The notes under the pieces were generated by a model. It saw nothing but the letters and a program-made list of their open reading frames with translations, was not told the origin of the DNA and did not search any database. From Sphaerisporangium corydalis (lineage in GTDB: Bacteria; Actinomycetota; Actinomycetes; Streptosporangiales; Streptosporangiaceae): a stretch of 60,731 bases of DNA. The stretch is taken from contig NZ_JANZYP010000064.1 in assembly GCF_025506355.1 (NCBI RefSeq), positions 1 through 60,731 of the forward strand, given 5' to 3'. Shown here one piece after another: positions 1 through 9,200 of this stretch. Position numbers and translations under genes: made by a program. Positions within the stretch are counted from its first letter, which is position 1; each line of letters starts with the position of its first letter.

Positions 1-42
1 GCCCCCACCCTCCCGAACCTCTCCGCCTCCCGCGCGAGGGTT

Positions 43-978
43 TCAATGGCCTTCGTGGTGCCCGGCCGGTCGGCGGGGCGGCTCGTGCCACCCGGCCACC
101 ACGCCGTGGAGGAGATCGAGGAGCGTCCCGGCCGAGGACAGCGGCGCCGTACGGGGAAGCGCCGCGTACACCCGGCGCCTCGGGGCCGTCGCGCCGAGCG
201 ACCGGAGCACGAGATCGCCCCGCACGGCCCGCGCGGCCATCGCGGGGACGAGCGCGACGCCCAGCCCGGCGGCGACGTACCCGAGCTTGCCGGTCCACTC
301 GCCGATGCGGATGCCGACCTTCGGCGCGAAACCCTCGCGGGCGCACGACTCCGCCAGCATCGTCGCGTGGCCGGGCGGGGCGCCCTCGACCCAGTTCTCG
401 TCGCGGAGGTCGCCGAGCCGGACCACCTCCCGGCCCGCCAGCCGGTGATCGTGGGGCAGCGCGAGGAGGAGTTCGTCGGTGAGGAGCGGGACGAGCGTGG
501 CGTCCTCGGCCGGCGACAGCCCCGAGGGGTAGTCGCTGACGACCGCGAGGTCCAGCGAACCCTCGTGGAGCCGTTCCATCAGCCGCGCGCTGAACCCCTC
601 GACCAGGGTGACCTCCACTTCGGGGCGTGCGCGCCGGAACACGCGCAGCGCCTCGGGCACCATGACGGCGTTGGCCGTGGAGAACGCCCCCACCCGGAGC
701 CGCCCGCCGGTCCCGTCGTGGATCGCCTCCAGCTCCGCCGCGGCGCTCTCCAGCCGTTCCAGCACCTCACGGGCGTGCCGGTGGAGCACGGTGCCGGCGG
801 GCGTCAGCCGCACCCCTCGTGGCAGCCGCTCGAACAGGGGCCCCTTCGCCTCGCGTTCGAGCGAGGCGATGCGCCGCGACACGGCGGACTGCGTGTAGTT
901 GAGCTCCTCCGCCGCCGCCGTGAACGACCCGGTGCGGGCCACCACGTCCAGCAGCCGTAACGCGTCGATCTCGAACAT
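43..978 (-). CDS. LysR-family transcriptional regulator
   Basis: 311-residue LysR regulator. The N-terminal winged helix reads FEIDALRLLDVVARTGSFTA, followed by the recognition helix segment TQSAVSRRIASLE. The rest is a periplasmic-binding-like effector domain of normal length. The start is set at the Met before FEID because GGAGGA lies just upstream; a Met five codons earlier has no ribosome site and sits inside the dyad at 990-1004. It is divergent from the dehydrogenase-RidA fusion at 1054, so it probably controls that gene and itself, as is usual for LysR genes. The effector is unknown. Confidence 0.92.
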   Translation of the reverse strand: MFEIDALRLLDVVARTGSFTAAAEELNYTQSAVSRRIASLEREAKGPLFERLPRGVRLTPAGTVLHRHAREVLERLESAAAELEAIHDGTGGRLRVGAFSTANAVMVPEALRVFRRARPEVEVTLVEGFSARLMERLHEGSLDLAVVSDYPSGLSPAEDATLVPLLTDELLLALPHDHRLAGREVVRLGDLRDENWVEGAPPGHATMLAESCAREGFAPKVGIRIGEWTGKLGYVAAGLGVALVPAMAARAVRGDLVLRSLGATAPRRRVYAALPRTAPLSSAGTLLDLLHGVVAGWHEPPRRPAGHHEGH

Positions 979-986
979 ATTCCTCC

Positions 987-1007
987 ATCGCATGGGTCAC
1001 ATGCAAT
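987..1007. promoter_or_regulatory. Candidate LysR operator dyad
   Basis: Perfect GCATG arms (990-994 and 1000-1004) with a 5-bp spacer; imperfect matches extend the dyad outward as ATYGCATG on both sides. It lies between the divergent LysR gene and the dehydrogenase-RidA gene, where a LysR autoregulatory site is expected. No classical centred T-N11-A could be placed, so the assignment is inference. Confidence 0.45.
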
Positions 1008-1053
1008 CTAGTCGCTGGCGGCATGGCTGGGAGATGGCCTAGCGTGAGGGGAC

Positions 1054-2526
1054 ATGATCGCTTTTCTCGGCCTCGGCCACATGGGCACACCCATGGCCCG
1101 CCGCCTCGTCCAGGCCGGCCACCAGGTGACGGTCTGGAACCGCACCCCCCACCCGAACCCCCCGATGCCCGCCACGGGGGCGGCATCGACCACGGGCACC
1201 CCTCCGGGCACGGGAACCGAGGCGACGGGCCCAGCCCCAGGCCCGGGGGTGGTTCCGGGGGCGCGGGTGGCGGGGACGGCTGCGGAGGCCGTCGCGGGGG
1301 CGGAGCTGGTCATCACGATGCTGCGCGATCCCGCCGCCGTCGAGGAGGTCCTGACGTCCGCGACGCCCCGGCCCGGGTCACTGGTGGTGGAGATGTCCAC
1401 CATCGGCCCCGACGCGGTGTCCCGGCTCCGCTCGCTGCTGCCCGCGGAGGTCGGCCTGGTCGACGCCCCCGTGCTCGGCAGCGTCCAACCGGCCGCCGAC
1501 GGCACGCTGACCATCCTGGCCGGCGGCTCCGGCACCGATCTCGCACGCTGCCGGGACGTGCTCGCCGTCTTCGGCACGGTCCGCGAACTGGGCCCGCTGG
1601 GCGCGGGCGCCGCGATGAAGCTCGCCGTGATGAGCGCCCTGGTGCCCGCGCAGGTGCTGATCGCCGAGACCCTCGCGTACGCGGACACCCAGGGGGTCGA
1701 CCGCGCCGCGCTGCTGGACGTCCTCGCCGGTACGCCGCTCGGCCCGCTGGCGGGCCGCCTGCGCCCGGCCGTGCTGGAAGGCCCGCAGGAGACCCGCTAC
1801 GCCCTCGGGCTCGCGGCCAAGGACCTCACCCTCGCCGCCCACCCGGCCCAGACCCTCGCCGCCGCCGCCCGCACCCGCCTCACCGAAGCCGAACACGCCG
1901 GCCTCGCCACCGCCGACCTCACCGCCATAACAACCTCCCCCACCCTCACCCCCTCGCCCACCGCAGGTACCGTGCCCACCACCGATGCGACCTCCCCTGC
2001 CCTCACCGCCGCTCCCACCTCGGCCGCCCCCGCGACCTCTCCGGGCGGTGACAGGCAGGGTGGTGACAGGCAGGGCGGTGACAGGCAGGAGGGTGCGGTC
2101 CCGAATCGGGCAGGCGCGGTCAAGCTCAACCCGGACTCCGTCCCCCCACCCGCCGGGGCGTACTCGCACGCCGTACGGGCCGGCGACCTGCTCTTCGTCT
2201 CCGGGCAGGCGGCACTCGGCAAGAACGGCGAGGTCATCGGCGAGGGCGACATCGTCCGCCAGTCCGAGTGCGTCATGGACTACCTGGAACACATCCTGGC
2301 CGACCAGGGATGCACGTTCGAGGACGTGGTGACCATCAGGACCTTCCTCACCGACATGGCCGACCTACCCGGCTACGCCGCCGTCCGCCGCCGCCGCATC
2401 ACTTGCACCCCCCCATCCAGCACCACCGTAGAAGTCCCCCACCTCTTCCGCCCCGGCCTCCTAATAGAAGTCGAAGCCGTCGCCACCATCCCCCCACACC
2501 CCCACGGGCCGACCCCGACAACGTGA
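1054..2526 (+). CDS. 3-hydroxyisobutyrate dehydrogenase-like NAD(P) enzyme fused to RidA-like domain
   Basis: 490 residues. Residues 1-290 are a beta-hydroxyacid dehydrogenase: GLGHMG nucleotide-binding loop at 6-11 and the catalytic-type Lys in GAAMKLAVM (K189). Residues about 355-484 are a RidA/YjgF trimer domain (AYSHAVRAGDLLFVSGQA to VEVPHLFRPGLLIEVEAVA). Between them is a Thr/Pro/Ala-rich linker with three GGDRQ repeats. A second low-complexity insert (about 32-68) follows the first Rossmann strands. RidA enzymes hydrolyse enamines and imines, and the Arg that binds the substrate carboxylate appears replaced (PSSTTVEV where PARSCVEV is usual), so deaminase activity is doubtful. The substrate is unknown. 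The LysR gene is divergent upstream. Confidence 0.85.
   Translation: MIAFLGLGHMGTPMARRLVQAGHQVTVWNRTPHPNPPMPATGAASTTGTPPGTGTEATGPAPGPGVVPGARVAGTAAEAVAGAELVITMLRDPAAVEEVLTSATPRPGSLVVEMSTIGPDAVSRLRSLLPAEVGLVDAPVLGSVQPAADGTLTILAGGSGTDLARCRDVLAVFGTVRELGPLGAGAAMKLAVMSALVPAQVLIAETLAYADTQGVDRAALLDVLAGTPLGPLAGRLRPAVLEGPQETRYALGLAAKDLTLAAHPAQTLAAAARTRLTEAEHAGLATADLTAITTSPTLTPSPTAGTVPTTDATSPALTAAPTSAAPATSPGGDRQGGDRQGGDRQEGAVPNRAGAVKLNPDSVPPPAGAYSHAVRAGDLLFVSGQAALGKNGEVIGEGDIVRQSECVMDYLEHILADQGCTFEDVVTIRTFLTDMADLPGYAAVRRRRITCTPPSSTTVEVPHLFRPGLLIEVEAVATIPPHPHGPTPTT
2044..2088 (+). repeat. Three in-frame 15-bp tandem repeats
   Basis: Three copies of GGYGGTGACAGGCAG encode GGDRQ repeated inside the interdomain linker of the dehydrogenase-RidA fusion. 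The period is a whole number of codons, so copy-number change would keep the frame. Confidence 0.9.
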
Positions 2527-2582
2527 GGCAGCGCATCCACCGGACCTCGTCTTCGAACAGCGAGGCGCTCCTGCGGCCGAGG

Positions 2583-4130
2583 TCAGGCGAGGGGGCCGGT
2601 TTGGGATTGGGCGGCGGTTAGGAGGGTTTGGTCGGTTACGAGGTGGACGGCGGAGTCTATTTCGGGGGCGAGGAAGCGGTCGGGGCCGGGGCCGGGGGTT
2701 TCCTGGCGGAGGGCGGCCACGACGGCGGCGGTGGCGGGGGCGGGCCGGAGGGGGGCGCGCAGTTCGATGGCGCGGGCGGCGGTGAGGATCTCGATGGCGA
2801 GGACGCGGGTGAGGCCGTCGATCGAGCGGCGGAGCTTGCGGGCGGCCGACCAGCCCATGGAGACGTGGTCCTCCTGCATGGCCGAGCTCGGGATGGAGTC
2901 GACGCTGGCGGGGACGGCCAGGCGCTTCAGCTCCGAGACGATCGCCGCCTGGGTGTACTGGGCGATCATGTGGCCCGAGTCGACGCCGGGGTCGTCGGCG
3001 AGGAACGCCGGCAGGCCGTGGCTGCGGGCCACGTCGAGCATGCGGTCGGTGCGCCGCTCGGCCATCGAGGCGACGTCGGCGACGGCGATGGCCAGGAAGT
3101 CGAGGACGTAGCCGACCGGGGCGCCGTGGAAGTTGCCGTTGGACTCCACCCGGCCGTCGTCGAGCACCACCGGGTTGTCGACGGCCGAGGCCAGTTCCCT
3201 GCCCGCCACGGTGGCCGCGTGGGCGACGGTGTCGCGGGCGGCGCCGGCCACCTGGGGGGCGCAGCGCAGCGAGTAGGCGTCCTGGACGCGGGTGCAGGTG
3301 TCGTCGCGGTGCGACTCCATGATGCCCGAGTCGCGCAGCATGGCCCGCAGGTTGCTCGCGGACGCCGCCTGGCCGGGGTGGGGGCGCAGGGCCTGCAGTT
3401 CGGGGGCGAAGACGCGGTCGGTGCCGAGCAGCGCCTCCACGCTCATGGCGGCGCTGACGTCGGCGGTGCGCAGCAGCGCCGTCAGGTCCTCGATGGCCAG
3501 CACGAGCATGCCGAGCATGCCGTCGGTGCCGTTGATCAGGGCGAGGCCCTCCTTGGCGGCCAGCTCGACCGGTTCCAGGCCCGCCGCCTTCATCGCCTCG
3601 GCGGCCGTCTTGGTCTCGCCGTCGCGGTCGCGCACCGGGCCCTCCCCGGTGAGGGCGAGGGCGACATGGGAGAGCGGCGCGAGGTCGCCCGAGCAGCCGA
3701 GGCTCCCGTACTCGTGGACGATCGGGGTGATCCCGGCGCTGAGCAGGCCGGCGAGCGTCTGGGCGGTGGCGGGGCGCACGCCGGTGTGCCCGGTGGCCAG
3801 GGTGTGCAGGCGGAGGAGCATCATCGCGCGGACGACCTCGGTCTCGACCTCGGGGCCGGACCCGGCGGCGTGCGAGCGGACGAGGGACCGCTGGAGCCGG
3901 GCGCGCAGTTCGGGGTCGATGTGCCGGGTGGCGAGGGCGCCGAATCCGGTCGAGATGCCGTAGTGAGGGGTGGGGCTCTCGGCGAGCTCCTCCACCCGGG
4001 CGCGGGATCGGGCCATGGCCGCGACCGCCTCGTCGGTGAGGCGGACGGGGGCCCCGTGCCGGGCCACCTTCACGACGTCGGCGAAGGTCAGCGGTTCCGG
4101 GCCGAGGGTCACGACCTCGTTGTCGCGCAT
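2583..4130 (-). CDS. hutH: Histidine ammonia-lyase
   Basis: 515-residue aromatic amino-acid lyase that deaminates L-histidine to trans-urocanate, the first step of histidine catabolism. The signature YGISTGFGALA is at about 57-67. The MIO prosthetic group would form from Cys146-Ser147-Gly148 in GSLGCSGDLAPLSH; many HALs have Ala-Ser-Gly there. EGLALINGTDGMLGML and the C-terminal VDSIPSSAMQEDHVSMG are typical of HAL. It follows the ArsR-type regulator gene by 4 nt on the same strand, so the two are almost surely cotranscribed. No hutU, hutI or hutG gene is in the window. Confidence 0.95.
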   Translation of the reverse strand: MRDNEVVTLGPEPLTFADVVKVARHGAPVRLTDEAVAAMARSRARVEELAESPTPHYGISTGFGALATRHIDPELRARLQRSLVRSHAAGSGPEVETEVVRAMMLLRLHTLATGHTGVRPATAQTLAGLLSAGITPIVHEYGSLGCSGDLAPLSHVALALTGEGPVRDRDGETKTAAEAMKAAGLEPVELAAKEGLALINGTDGMLGMLVLAIEDLTALLRTADVSAAMSVEALLGTDRVFAPELQALRPHPGQAASASNLRAMLRDSGIMESHRDDTCTRVQDAYSLRCAPQVAGAARDTVAHAATVAGRELASAVDNPVVLDDGRVESNGNFHGAPVGYVLDFLAIAVADVASMAERRTDRMLDVARSHGLPAFLADDPGVDSGHMIAQYTQAAIVSELKRLAVPASVDSIPSSAMQEDHVSMGWSAARKLRRSIDGLTRVLAIEILTAARAIELRAPLRPAPATAAVVAALRQETPGPGPDRFLAPEIDSAVHLVTDQTLLTAAQSQTGPLA

Positions 4131-4134
4131 GGTG

Positions 4135-4869
4135 TCACTCTCTCGCTTGGGTAACTGGCGTACTGCATGTTAGCTCCTTACCGGAGAACATCGCGGCCAG
4201 CCCCTTCCTCCCGAGCTCGGTCGGCTCCAGCACGCGCCTGGACGCCCCGTGCCGGTACCAGTCGCGCTCAAGGAGCGCCTGGGTGATCGCGGCACCGAGC
4301 GCCCCCGCCAGGTGGGGGCGGCGTTCGGTCCAGTCGAGGCAGGCGGGCGCGAACCTGCGCCGGGACGCGCGCGCCGCCGCGACGTCGACGCCGAGCTCCG
4401 ACAGCGCCGTCTCGCCGCTCCCGGTCAGCTCGTACGCGTCCTGTCCGACCAGGTACCCGGCGTCGACCAGCGCGGCCAGGAGCCGGACGCCGGCCCGCCC
4501 GGCGAGGTGGTCGTAGCAGGTGCGGGCCTCCTCCAGCAGCCGCGCCTGCCGGGACTGGCGGAGCGAGCGCACGGCGGGGCGCGGGCTGATCCGGGCGAGC
4601 ACCTCCAGCACCTCGGCGACCTCGGGGCCGGTGAGGCGGTAGTAGCGGTGGCGGCCCTGGCTGGCGACGGTGACCAGGCCGCCGTCGAGCAGGCGCGACA
4701 GGTGGGCGCTCGCGGTGGCGGGGGTCACCCCGGCGAGCCTGGCCAGTTCTCCTGCGGCCAGGGCACGGCCGTCCAGGAGGGCGGTGAGCACGGCGGCCCG
4801 GGTCGGGTCGGCGATCAGGGAGGCGACCGAGGCGATGTCCGCGTCCCTCGCGACGTGTTGCGCAACCAT
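4135..4869 (-). CDS. ArsR-family winged-helix regulator
   Basis: 244 residues. An N-terminal ArsR winged helix (IADPTRAAVLTALLDGRALA, then VTPATASAHLSRLLDGGLV) is followed by the wing QGRHRYYRL and a long C-terminal extension typical of larger ArsR-like repressors. It lacks an obvious ELCVCDL metal-binding motif, so sensing of a small organic molecule is more likely than a metal. It lies 4 nt before hutH and probably represses this two-gene operon through the palindrome at 4882-4899, 13 bp upstream of its start. Confidence 0.9.
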   Translation of the reverse strand: MVAQHVARDADIASVASLIADPTRAAVLTALLDGRALAAGELARLAGVTPATASAHLSRLLDGGLVTVASQGRHRYYRLTGPEVAEVLEVLARISPRPAVRSLRQSRQARLLEEARTCYDHLAGRAGVRLLAALVDAGYLVGQDAYELTGSGETALSELGVDVAAARASRRRFAPACLDWTERRPHLAGALGAAITQALLERDWYRHGASRRVLEPTELGRKGLAAMFSGKELTCSTPVTQARE

Positions 4870-4881
4870 GTTTCGACCCTA

Positions 4882-4899
4882 GCCCAACCACGGTTGGGC
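4882..4899. promoter_or_regulatory. Perfect operator palindrome upstream of arsR-hutH
   Basis: GCCCAACCACGGTTGGGC: two perfect 8-bp arms around AC. It lies immediately upstream of the ArsR-type start codon, where binding would block transcription of the regulator-hutH operon. Position and symmetry suit an autoregulatory ArsR site. Confidence 0.6.
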
Positions 4900-4951
4900 C
4901 TGTATCGAAGCGTTGGTCCCCTCCCCCTGACTCCCTCGGAGCCGGTCACGA

Positions 4952-5053
4952 CCCCTTCCCAAGCCGTCCCGGAGCCTTTCCCGATCCCTTCCCAAGTCGT
5001 CCCGGAGCCCCTTCCCGACCCCTTGCCGAGCCGTCCGGAGCCCTTCCGGAGCC
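4952..5053. repeat. Degenerate 34-bp tandem repeat
   Basis: About three copies with 34-bp period of a unit containing CCCTTCCCAAGYCGTCCCGGAGC. The repeat fills the gap between the ArsR promoter and the tRNA cluster. No gene is seen here; open frames over it are repeat artefacts. Confidence 0.7.
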
Positions 5054-5155
5054 GTCCCGGGGCCGGGGTCGGCCGCTGTCGGCGTTCGGTTTGGGGAGTG
5101 GGCCGGGATTCGCTAGAGTTCTCTGCGTGAGGCCGGGCGTTCACCGGCCGACCAC

Positions 5156-5227
5156 GCGGACGTGGCTCAGTGGTAGAGCATCACCTTGCCAAGGTGAGGG
5201 TCGCGGGTTCGAATCCCGTCGTCCGCT
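5156..5227 (+). tRNA. tRNA-Gly(GCC)
   Basis: 72-nt cloverleaf: acceptor GCGGACG/CGTCCGC, anticodon stem TCACC/GGTGA with loop TTGCCAA (anticodon GCC), T arm GCGGGTTCGAATCCCGT. The discriminator is T, and CCA is not encoded. It is the first of three clustered tRNAs. Confidence 0.97.
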
Positions 5228-5259
5228 CGGAGAGGCCTTGCGGTGACGAGGCCTCGCCC

Positions 5260-5330
5260 GGTGGAGTGGCCGAGAGGCGAGGCAGCGGCCTGCAAAGCCG
5301 CGTACACGGGTTCAAATCCCGTCTCCACCT
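5260..5330 (+). tRNA. tRNA-Cys(GCA)
   Basis: 71-nt cloverleaf: acceptor GGTGGAG/CTCCACC, anticodon stem GCGGC/GCCGC with loop CTGCAAA (anticodon GCA), T arm ACGGGTTCAAATCCCGT. CCA is not encoded. It lies 32 nt after tRNA-Gly. Confidence 0.97.
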
Positions 5331-5375
5331 CTGCACCAAGGATCCATCGCACCAAAGATCAGCGAAGTTCGGCTC

Positions 5376-5447
5376 GGGCGATTAGCTCAGTGGGAGAGCG
5401 CTACCTTGACACGGTAGAGGCCACTGGTTCAATCCCAGTATCGCCCA
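5376..5447 (+). tRNA. tRNA-Val(GAC)
   Basis: 72-nt cloverleaf: acceptor GGGCGAT/ATCGCCC, anticodon stem CTACC/GGTAG with loop TTGACAC (anticodon GAC), T arm ACTGGTTCAATCCCAGT. CCA is not encoded. It is the last of the cluster, followed by a strong hairpin. Confidence 0.97.
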
Positions 5448-5463
5448 CCTGTGATGAACGACG

Positions 5464-5490
5464 AATCCCCAGGTCATCGACCTGGGGATT
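5464..5490 (+). terminator. Terminator hairpin after the tRNA cluster
   Basis: Perfect 12-bp stem AATCCCCAGGTC/GACCTGGGGATT with a 3-nt loop, followed by TCGCTTTT. It begins 16 nt after tRNA-Val and probably ends the Gly-Cys-Val transcript. Confidence 0.85.
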
Positions 5491-5625
5491 TCGCTTTTCC
5501 CGGCCCGGCGCCGCAATTCCGCCTCCCCGCACGGTGACGGTCCAGATCTCGCCTTTCCCGCGCGATGGCGATCAGGTCTCGCCTTCCCGCGCGGCCGGTC
5601 CGGATCTTGCCCAGTGTGGGCCGCC

Positions 5626-5937
5626 TCAGCGGACCTCCACCCGGATGTCGATGATCTGGTGCGGCGGGATGCCGGTGGAGGAGACGGTTCCCGCGGGCAC
5701 CCACGGCCCGAAGACCGGGATGTAGCCGACCTCCGCCAGGAAGTGCTTCTCCAGGACGTAGATGCGGTGCTCGCCGGTGCCGGCGGAGCAGTAGCTGGTG
5801 GCCCAGCGCTCCTGGGTGTTGAGCTGGTAGGAGCAGCCGGTGGGCGCGGCGGAGGCTCCGGAGGCCGTGGCGGCCACCAGCCCCGCCGTCGCCAGCACGG
5901 TGGCACAGGCGGTCGCGGTCCATCTTCTCGCGTTCAT
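5626..5937 (-). CDS. Small secreted protein of unknown function
   Basis: 103 residues. An N-terminal Arg-containing n-region and hydrophobic core (ATVLATAGLVAATASGASAA) form a Sec signal peptide with likely cleavage after ASA-A near residue 31. The mature part has two cysteines (GCSYQL and SYCSAG) that could pair, and is otherwise unrecognised. A good ribosome site (AGGAG, 7 nt spacing) precedes ATG. It is expressed alone; the upstream region is AT-rich. Confidence 0.75.
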   Translation of the reverse strand: MNARRWTATACATVLATAGLVAATASGASAAPTGCSYQLNTQERWATSYCSAGTGEHRIYVLEKHFLAEVGYIPVFGPWVPAGTVSSTGIPPHQIIDIRVEVR

Positions 5938-6272
5938 GCGTGACTCCTGAGGGTTTCGGCGATATCAGATCGAATCAGGGCGAACACAAGGGACGGCGGA
6001 TCGCCGTAGCAGATCCGAGCGCTTTCGGATAGGAAACTTTCTTAAAAGAAAAGATAATACGGCCGCCAGGGACCGTCAATATCCCGTCCGCCACCACATG
6101 CCGTCCATTTCCGGACATAAATGGAAAACCGAAATTCCCAGGGGGCATGGCGCGCACATAAGACCCGCCGTACGAGAAACACCAGGGCCCCGGAGACGCG
6201 AGCGTCTCCGGGGCCCTGGTCAGGGAAGAGCGGATGGTAAGACGTGGCGGGCGGTGTGTGGCGGGGTGGGGG
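5938..6272. other. Intergenic region with AT-rich promoter-like stretch
   Basis: 335 bp without a gene. The stretch around 6030-6060 is AT-rich, with a TTTCTT-AA-AAGAAA inverted repeat (6038-6051), plausibly the promoter of the small secreted protein. At 6181-6220 lies the terminator of the GH95 gene. No tRNA or convincing small ORF was seen. Confidence 0.5.
6181..6220 (-). terminator. 19-bp stem terminator downstream of the GH95 gene
   Basis: Perfect inverted repeat with 19-bp arms (6181-6199 and 6202-6220) around GA, about 50 nt past the stop codon of the GH95 gene. Its strength suggests efficient termination in both directions. Confidence 0.85.
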
Positions 6273-9200
6273 TCAGGTTGTGGTGGGGGGTGGGAAGGCT
6301 CGGGATTGCCAGGTGGGGATCTGGTCGGAGGGGAGGACTTCGGCGAAGACGGCGGCGCGGTCGACGGCGCCGGTGAGGCGTTGGCCGCCGCCCTGGTCGG
6401 CGGCGAAGCGGAGGGAGCGTGCCGTGCAGCCGGTGATCCCGTCGCTCGTGGCCTGCGCGGTGGCCTTCTGCACGCCGTCCACGTAGACGGTGATGGCGCC
6501 CGAGCGGTCCAGGGTGACGACGAGGTCGATCCAGCGGCCGGTGGGAAGCGTGGTGTTGACGCCCACGTTCTGCCCGGCGCCGATGAACCGCAGGGTGTTC
6601 GACGGGGTCAGGTCGATGATGATCCCGTCGGTGCCGGGATTCCCTGACGGCTGGGAGTCGAACAGCCGGCGGTAACCGGTGCCCTCGATTTTGACCTCGG
6701 CGGCGAACGTCGCCTCGGGCAGGTACCCGAGGGTGGTGTCCCCGGTGACCAGGTAGGTGTTCCCGTCCAGCGCCAGGCCGCTCCCGGTGGGCGCCGTCCC
6801 GTCGTAGACGGCGGTGCCGCCCGTGACGGTGGCGTCGCGCCCGTTGCCCGAGTGGTCGGTCACGGTGCCGCCCGCCTCGGGGTCCCAGGCCACCAGCACC
6901 GAACCGGCCTGTGGCGACGGGCAGGGCGACAGGGCGAGCACGGCAGTTGCCGAGCCGGTCCAGCCGCTCCCCTTCACGGTGGCGGCGAGCGACGCCGTGC
7001 GCGTGCCGTCCGAGGGTCCGGGGGTGACGGTGAAGGACGCGGTGCGCGTGCCGCCGGGCGGGGCGGCCGGCAGGCGCACCGACGCCGGGGTGGCGGTCCA
7101 GCCCTGGGGCAGGGTGAGGGTCACCTCGGAGGCCGGGACGGCGCGCTTGCGTACCGCGCTCACCGCGACCTCGACCGGGAACGCCACGCCGGGGCTCGCC
7201 GAGGCGGGGGCCGTCATCGCGACGGCGGCCTCGTTCTGGATCGTGTAAGCCTTGCCGGCGACGGCGTTCCAGCTCAGCGTGTCGCCGTCGCGGTGCGGCC
7301 CGACCTCGTGGCCCCGCTCGTCGTAGACGCGGTAGCGCCCGGCGACGAAGGGCGACCTGACCTTGATCTGGCCGGTCCTGCCGGGGTGGACGGTGACGGT
7401 GTCGGCGGACCCGTCCTTCCACACCGCGTCGACGGTCACGTCGCCACGGGCGCGCAGGCCGGACACCGAGCCGTTCTTCCAGGTGGAGGGCAGGGCCGGC
7501 AGGACGTGGACGACGTCGTCCTGACTCTGCGCCAGCATCTCGGCGATCCCGGAGGTGGCGCCGAAGTTGCCGTCGATCTGGAACGGCGGGTGCGTGTCCC
7601 ACAGGTTGTCCAGCGTCGAGCTCTTCAGCTGCTCACTGAGCATCTTGTGCGCGTGGTCGCCGTCCAGCAGCCGCGCCCAGAAGTTGATCTTCCAGGCCTT
7701 GCTCCAGCCGGTGCCGCCGTCCCCGCGCGCGGTCAGCGAGATCTTGGCGGCCTCCGCCTCGGGGGTGCCGGCGACGATCTGGTGGCCGGGGTGCAGCGCG
7801 TACAGGTGGGAGACGTGCCGGTGGTCGTCGGTGCGGGAGTCCCAGTCGGTCTTCCACTCCTGGAGCTGGCCCCAGGACCCGATGCGGATGCCGGGGTCGA
7901 GCTTGGCGAGGGCCGCGCCCAGCTCGTCCCGCAGGCCCTTGTCGACGCCGAGCTTCTTGGCGGCGGCGAGGGCGTTGGTGAACACCTCGCGCACGATCTG
8001 CTGGGACATCGAGGCGCCGGCGGAGAAGTCGCCGTGCTCGGGCGAGTAGCTCGGCGACACGACCAGCTTGCCGTCACGCGGGTCGGTGTGCAGGAAGTCC
8101 AGCCAGAACTCGGCGGCGCCCCTGATGGCCGGGTAGGCGGTGGTCCTCAGGTAGTCCACATCGCCGGTGAACCGGTAGTTGTCGTACAGCTGCTGGGTGG
8201 TCCAGGCCGCGGCCTCGGGGAACCAGAACGAGGTGGCCCAGTCGTGCAGGCCGGTGAAGCCGAACGGGTTGGTCTCGTTGTTGACCACCCAGCCGCGCGC
8301 GCCGTACATGGCGGTCGCGGTCGCCCGGCCGGGGGCGACCATGTTCGCGATGTACCGGTCGTAGGGCTTGGTGGTCTCGTCGAGGTTGGTCTGCTGGGCC
8401 AGCCAGTAGTTCATCTGCAGGTTGATGTTGACGTGATAGTCGGCCGACCACGGCGGGTTGGTCGAGTTGTTCCACACGCCCTGCAGGTTGGCGGGCAGGT
8501 CCTCATCCTCCCGGGAGGAGGAGATCAGCAGGTAGCGGCCGTAGGCGAAGAAGAGCGCCTCCAGCGCCCGGTCGTCCGGGGAGTCGCCGCCGGTGTAGCG
8601 GGCGCGCAGCCGGTCGGTCGGGATCGCCGGGGTGCTCTGGCCTAGGTCCAGCTTGACCCGGTCGAACAGGTTCCGGTAGTCGGCCTGGTGGGCCCGCTTG
8701 AGCTTCTCGTAGCCCTGCGCCGCCGCCGCGTCGACGGCGGAGGTCACCGCGGCGTGCGGGTCGGCGCCCCGGTAGGCGGGGTAGGTGCCGGAGTAGTCGG
8801 TGCCGGCCGACAGCAGGAACACCGCGCTGTCGGCACCCGTGACAGTGATCTTGTCGCCGTCGTCGGTGCGGGTGCCGCCCTGGTTGACCACCTGCACCTG
8901 GGCCTCGAACCGCATCTTGTTGTCGGCCAGGGCGCCGCGGATGGTGAGCCGGCCGCCGGCGGCGGTGACGGTCTTGTCGTCGCGCGGCGAGGTGTGGCGC
9001 AGCGTGAAGGAGACCTTGCCGCCCTGGTCGGCGGACAGGCGGCCGGCGATCACGTTGCCGGGGTGGCCGGCGAAGTACTCGCGGGAGTAGGTGACGCCGT
9101 CGGCGGTGTATCCCACCCGGGCCACGGCCTCGCGCAGGCTGAGCTCCCGGCGGTAGCCGGTGGGGTTCGCCGGGGCGCCGGCGACGTCCAGATACAGGTC

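Noticed and set aside
2628-4154. 508-codon open frame antisense to hutH
   Set aside because: High GC makes long antisense frames; hutH on the minus strand has all family motifs, and the antisense protein is low-complexity Gly/Arg/His.
4815-5144. 109-codon minus-strand ORF upstream of arsR
   Set aside because: It reads the 34-bp repeat (GSGRLGKGSG) and overlaps the start of the ArsR-type gene in a different frame.
5156-5447. Open frames over the tRNA cluster
   Set aside because: They read through three clear cloverleaf tRNAs.
5156-5447. tRNA-associated integrated element
   Set aside because: No integrase or repeat of a tRNA 3-prime end was noticed in the window; a full search was not possible.
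5975-6157. 60-codon ORF in the AT-rich gap
   Set aside because: No ribosome site, atypical codon use, and it covers promoter-like sequence.
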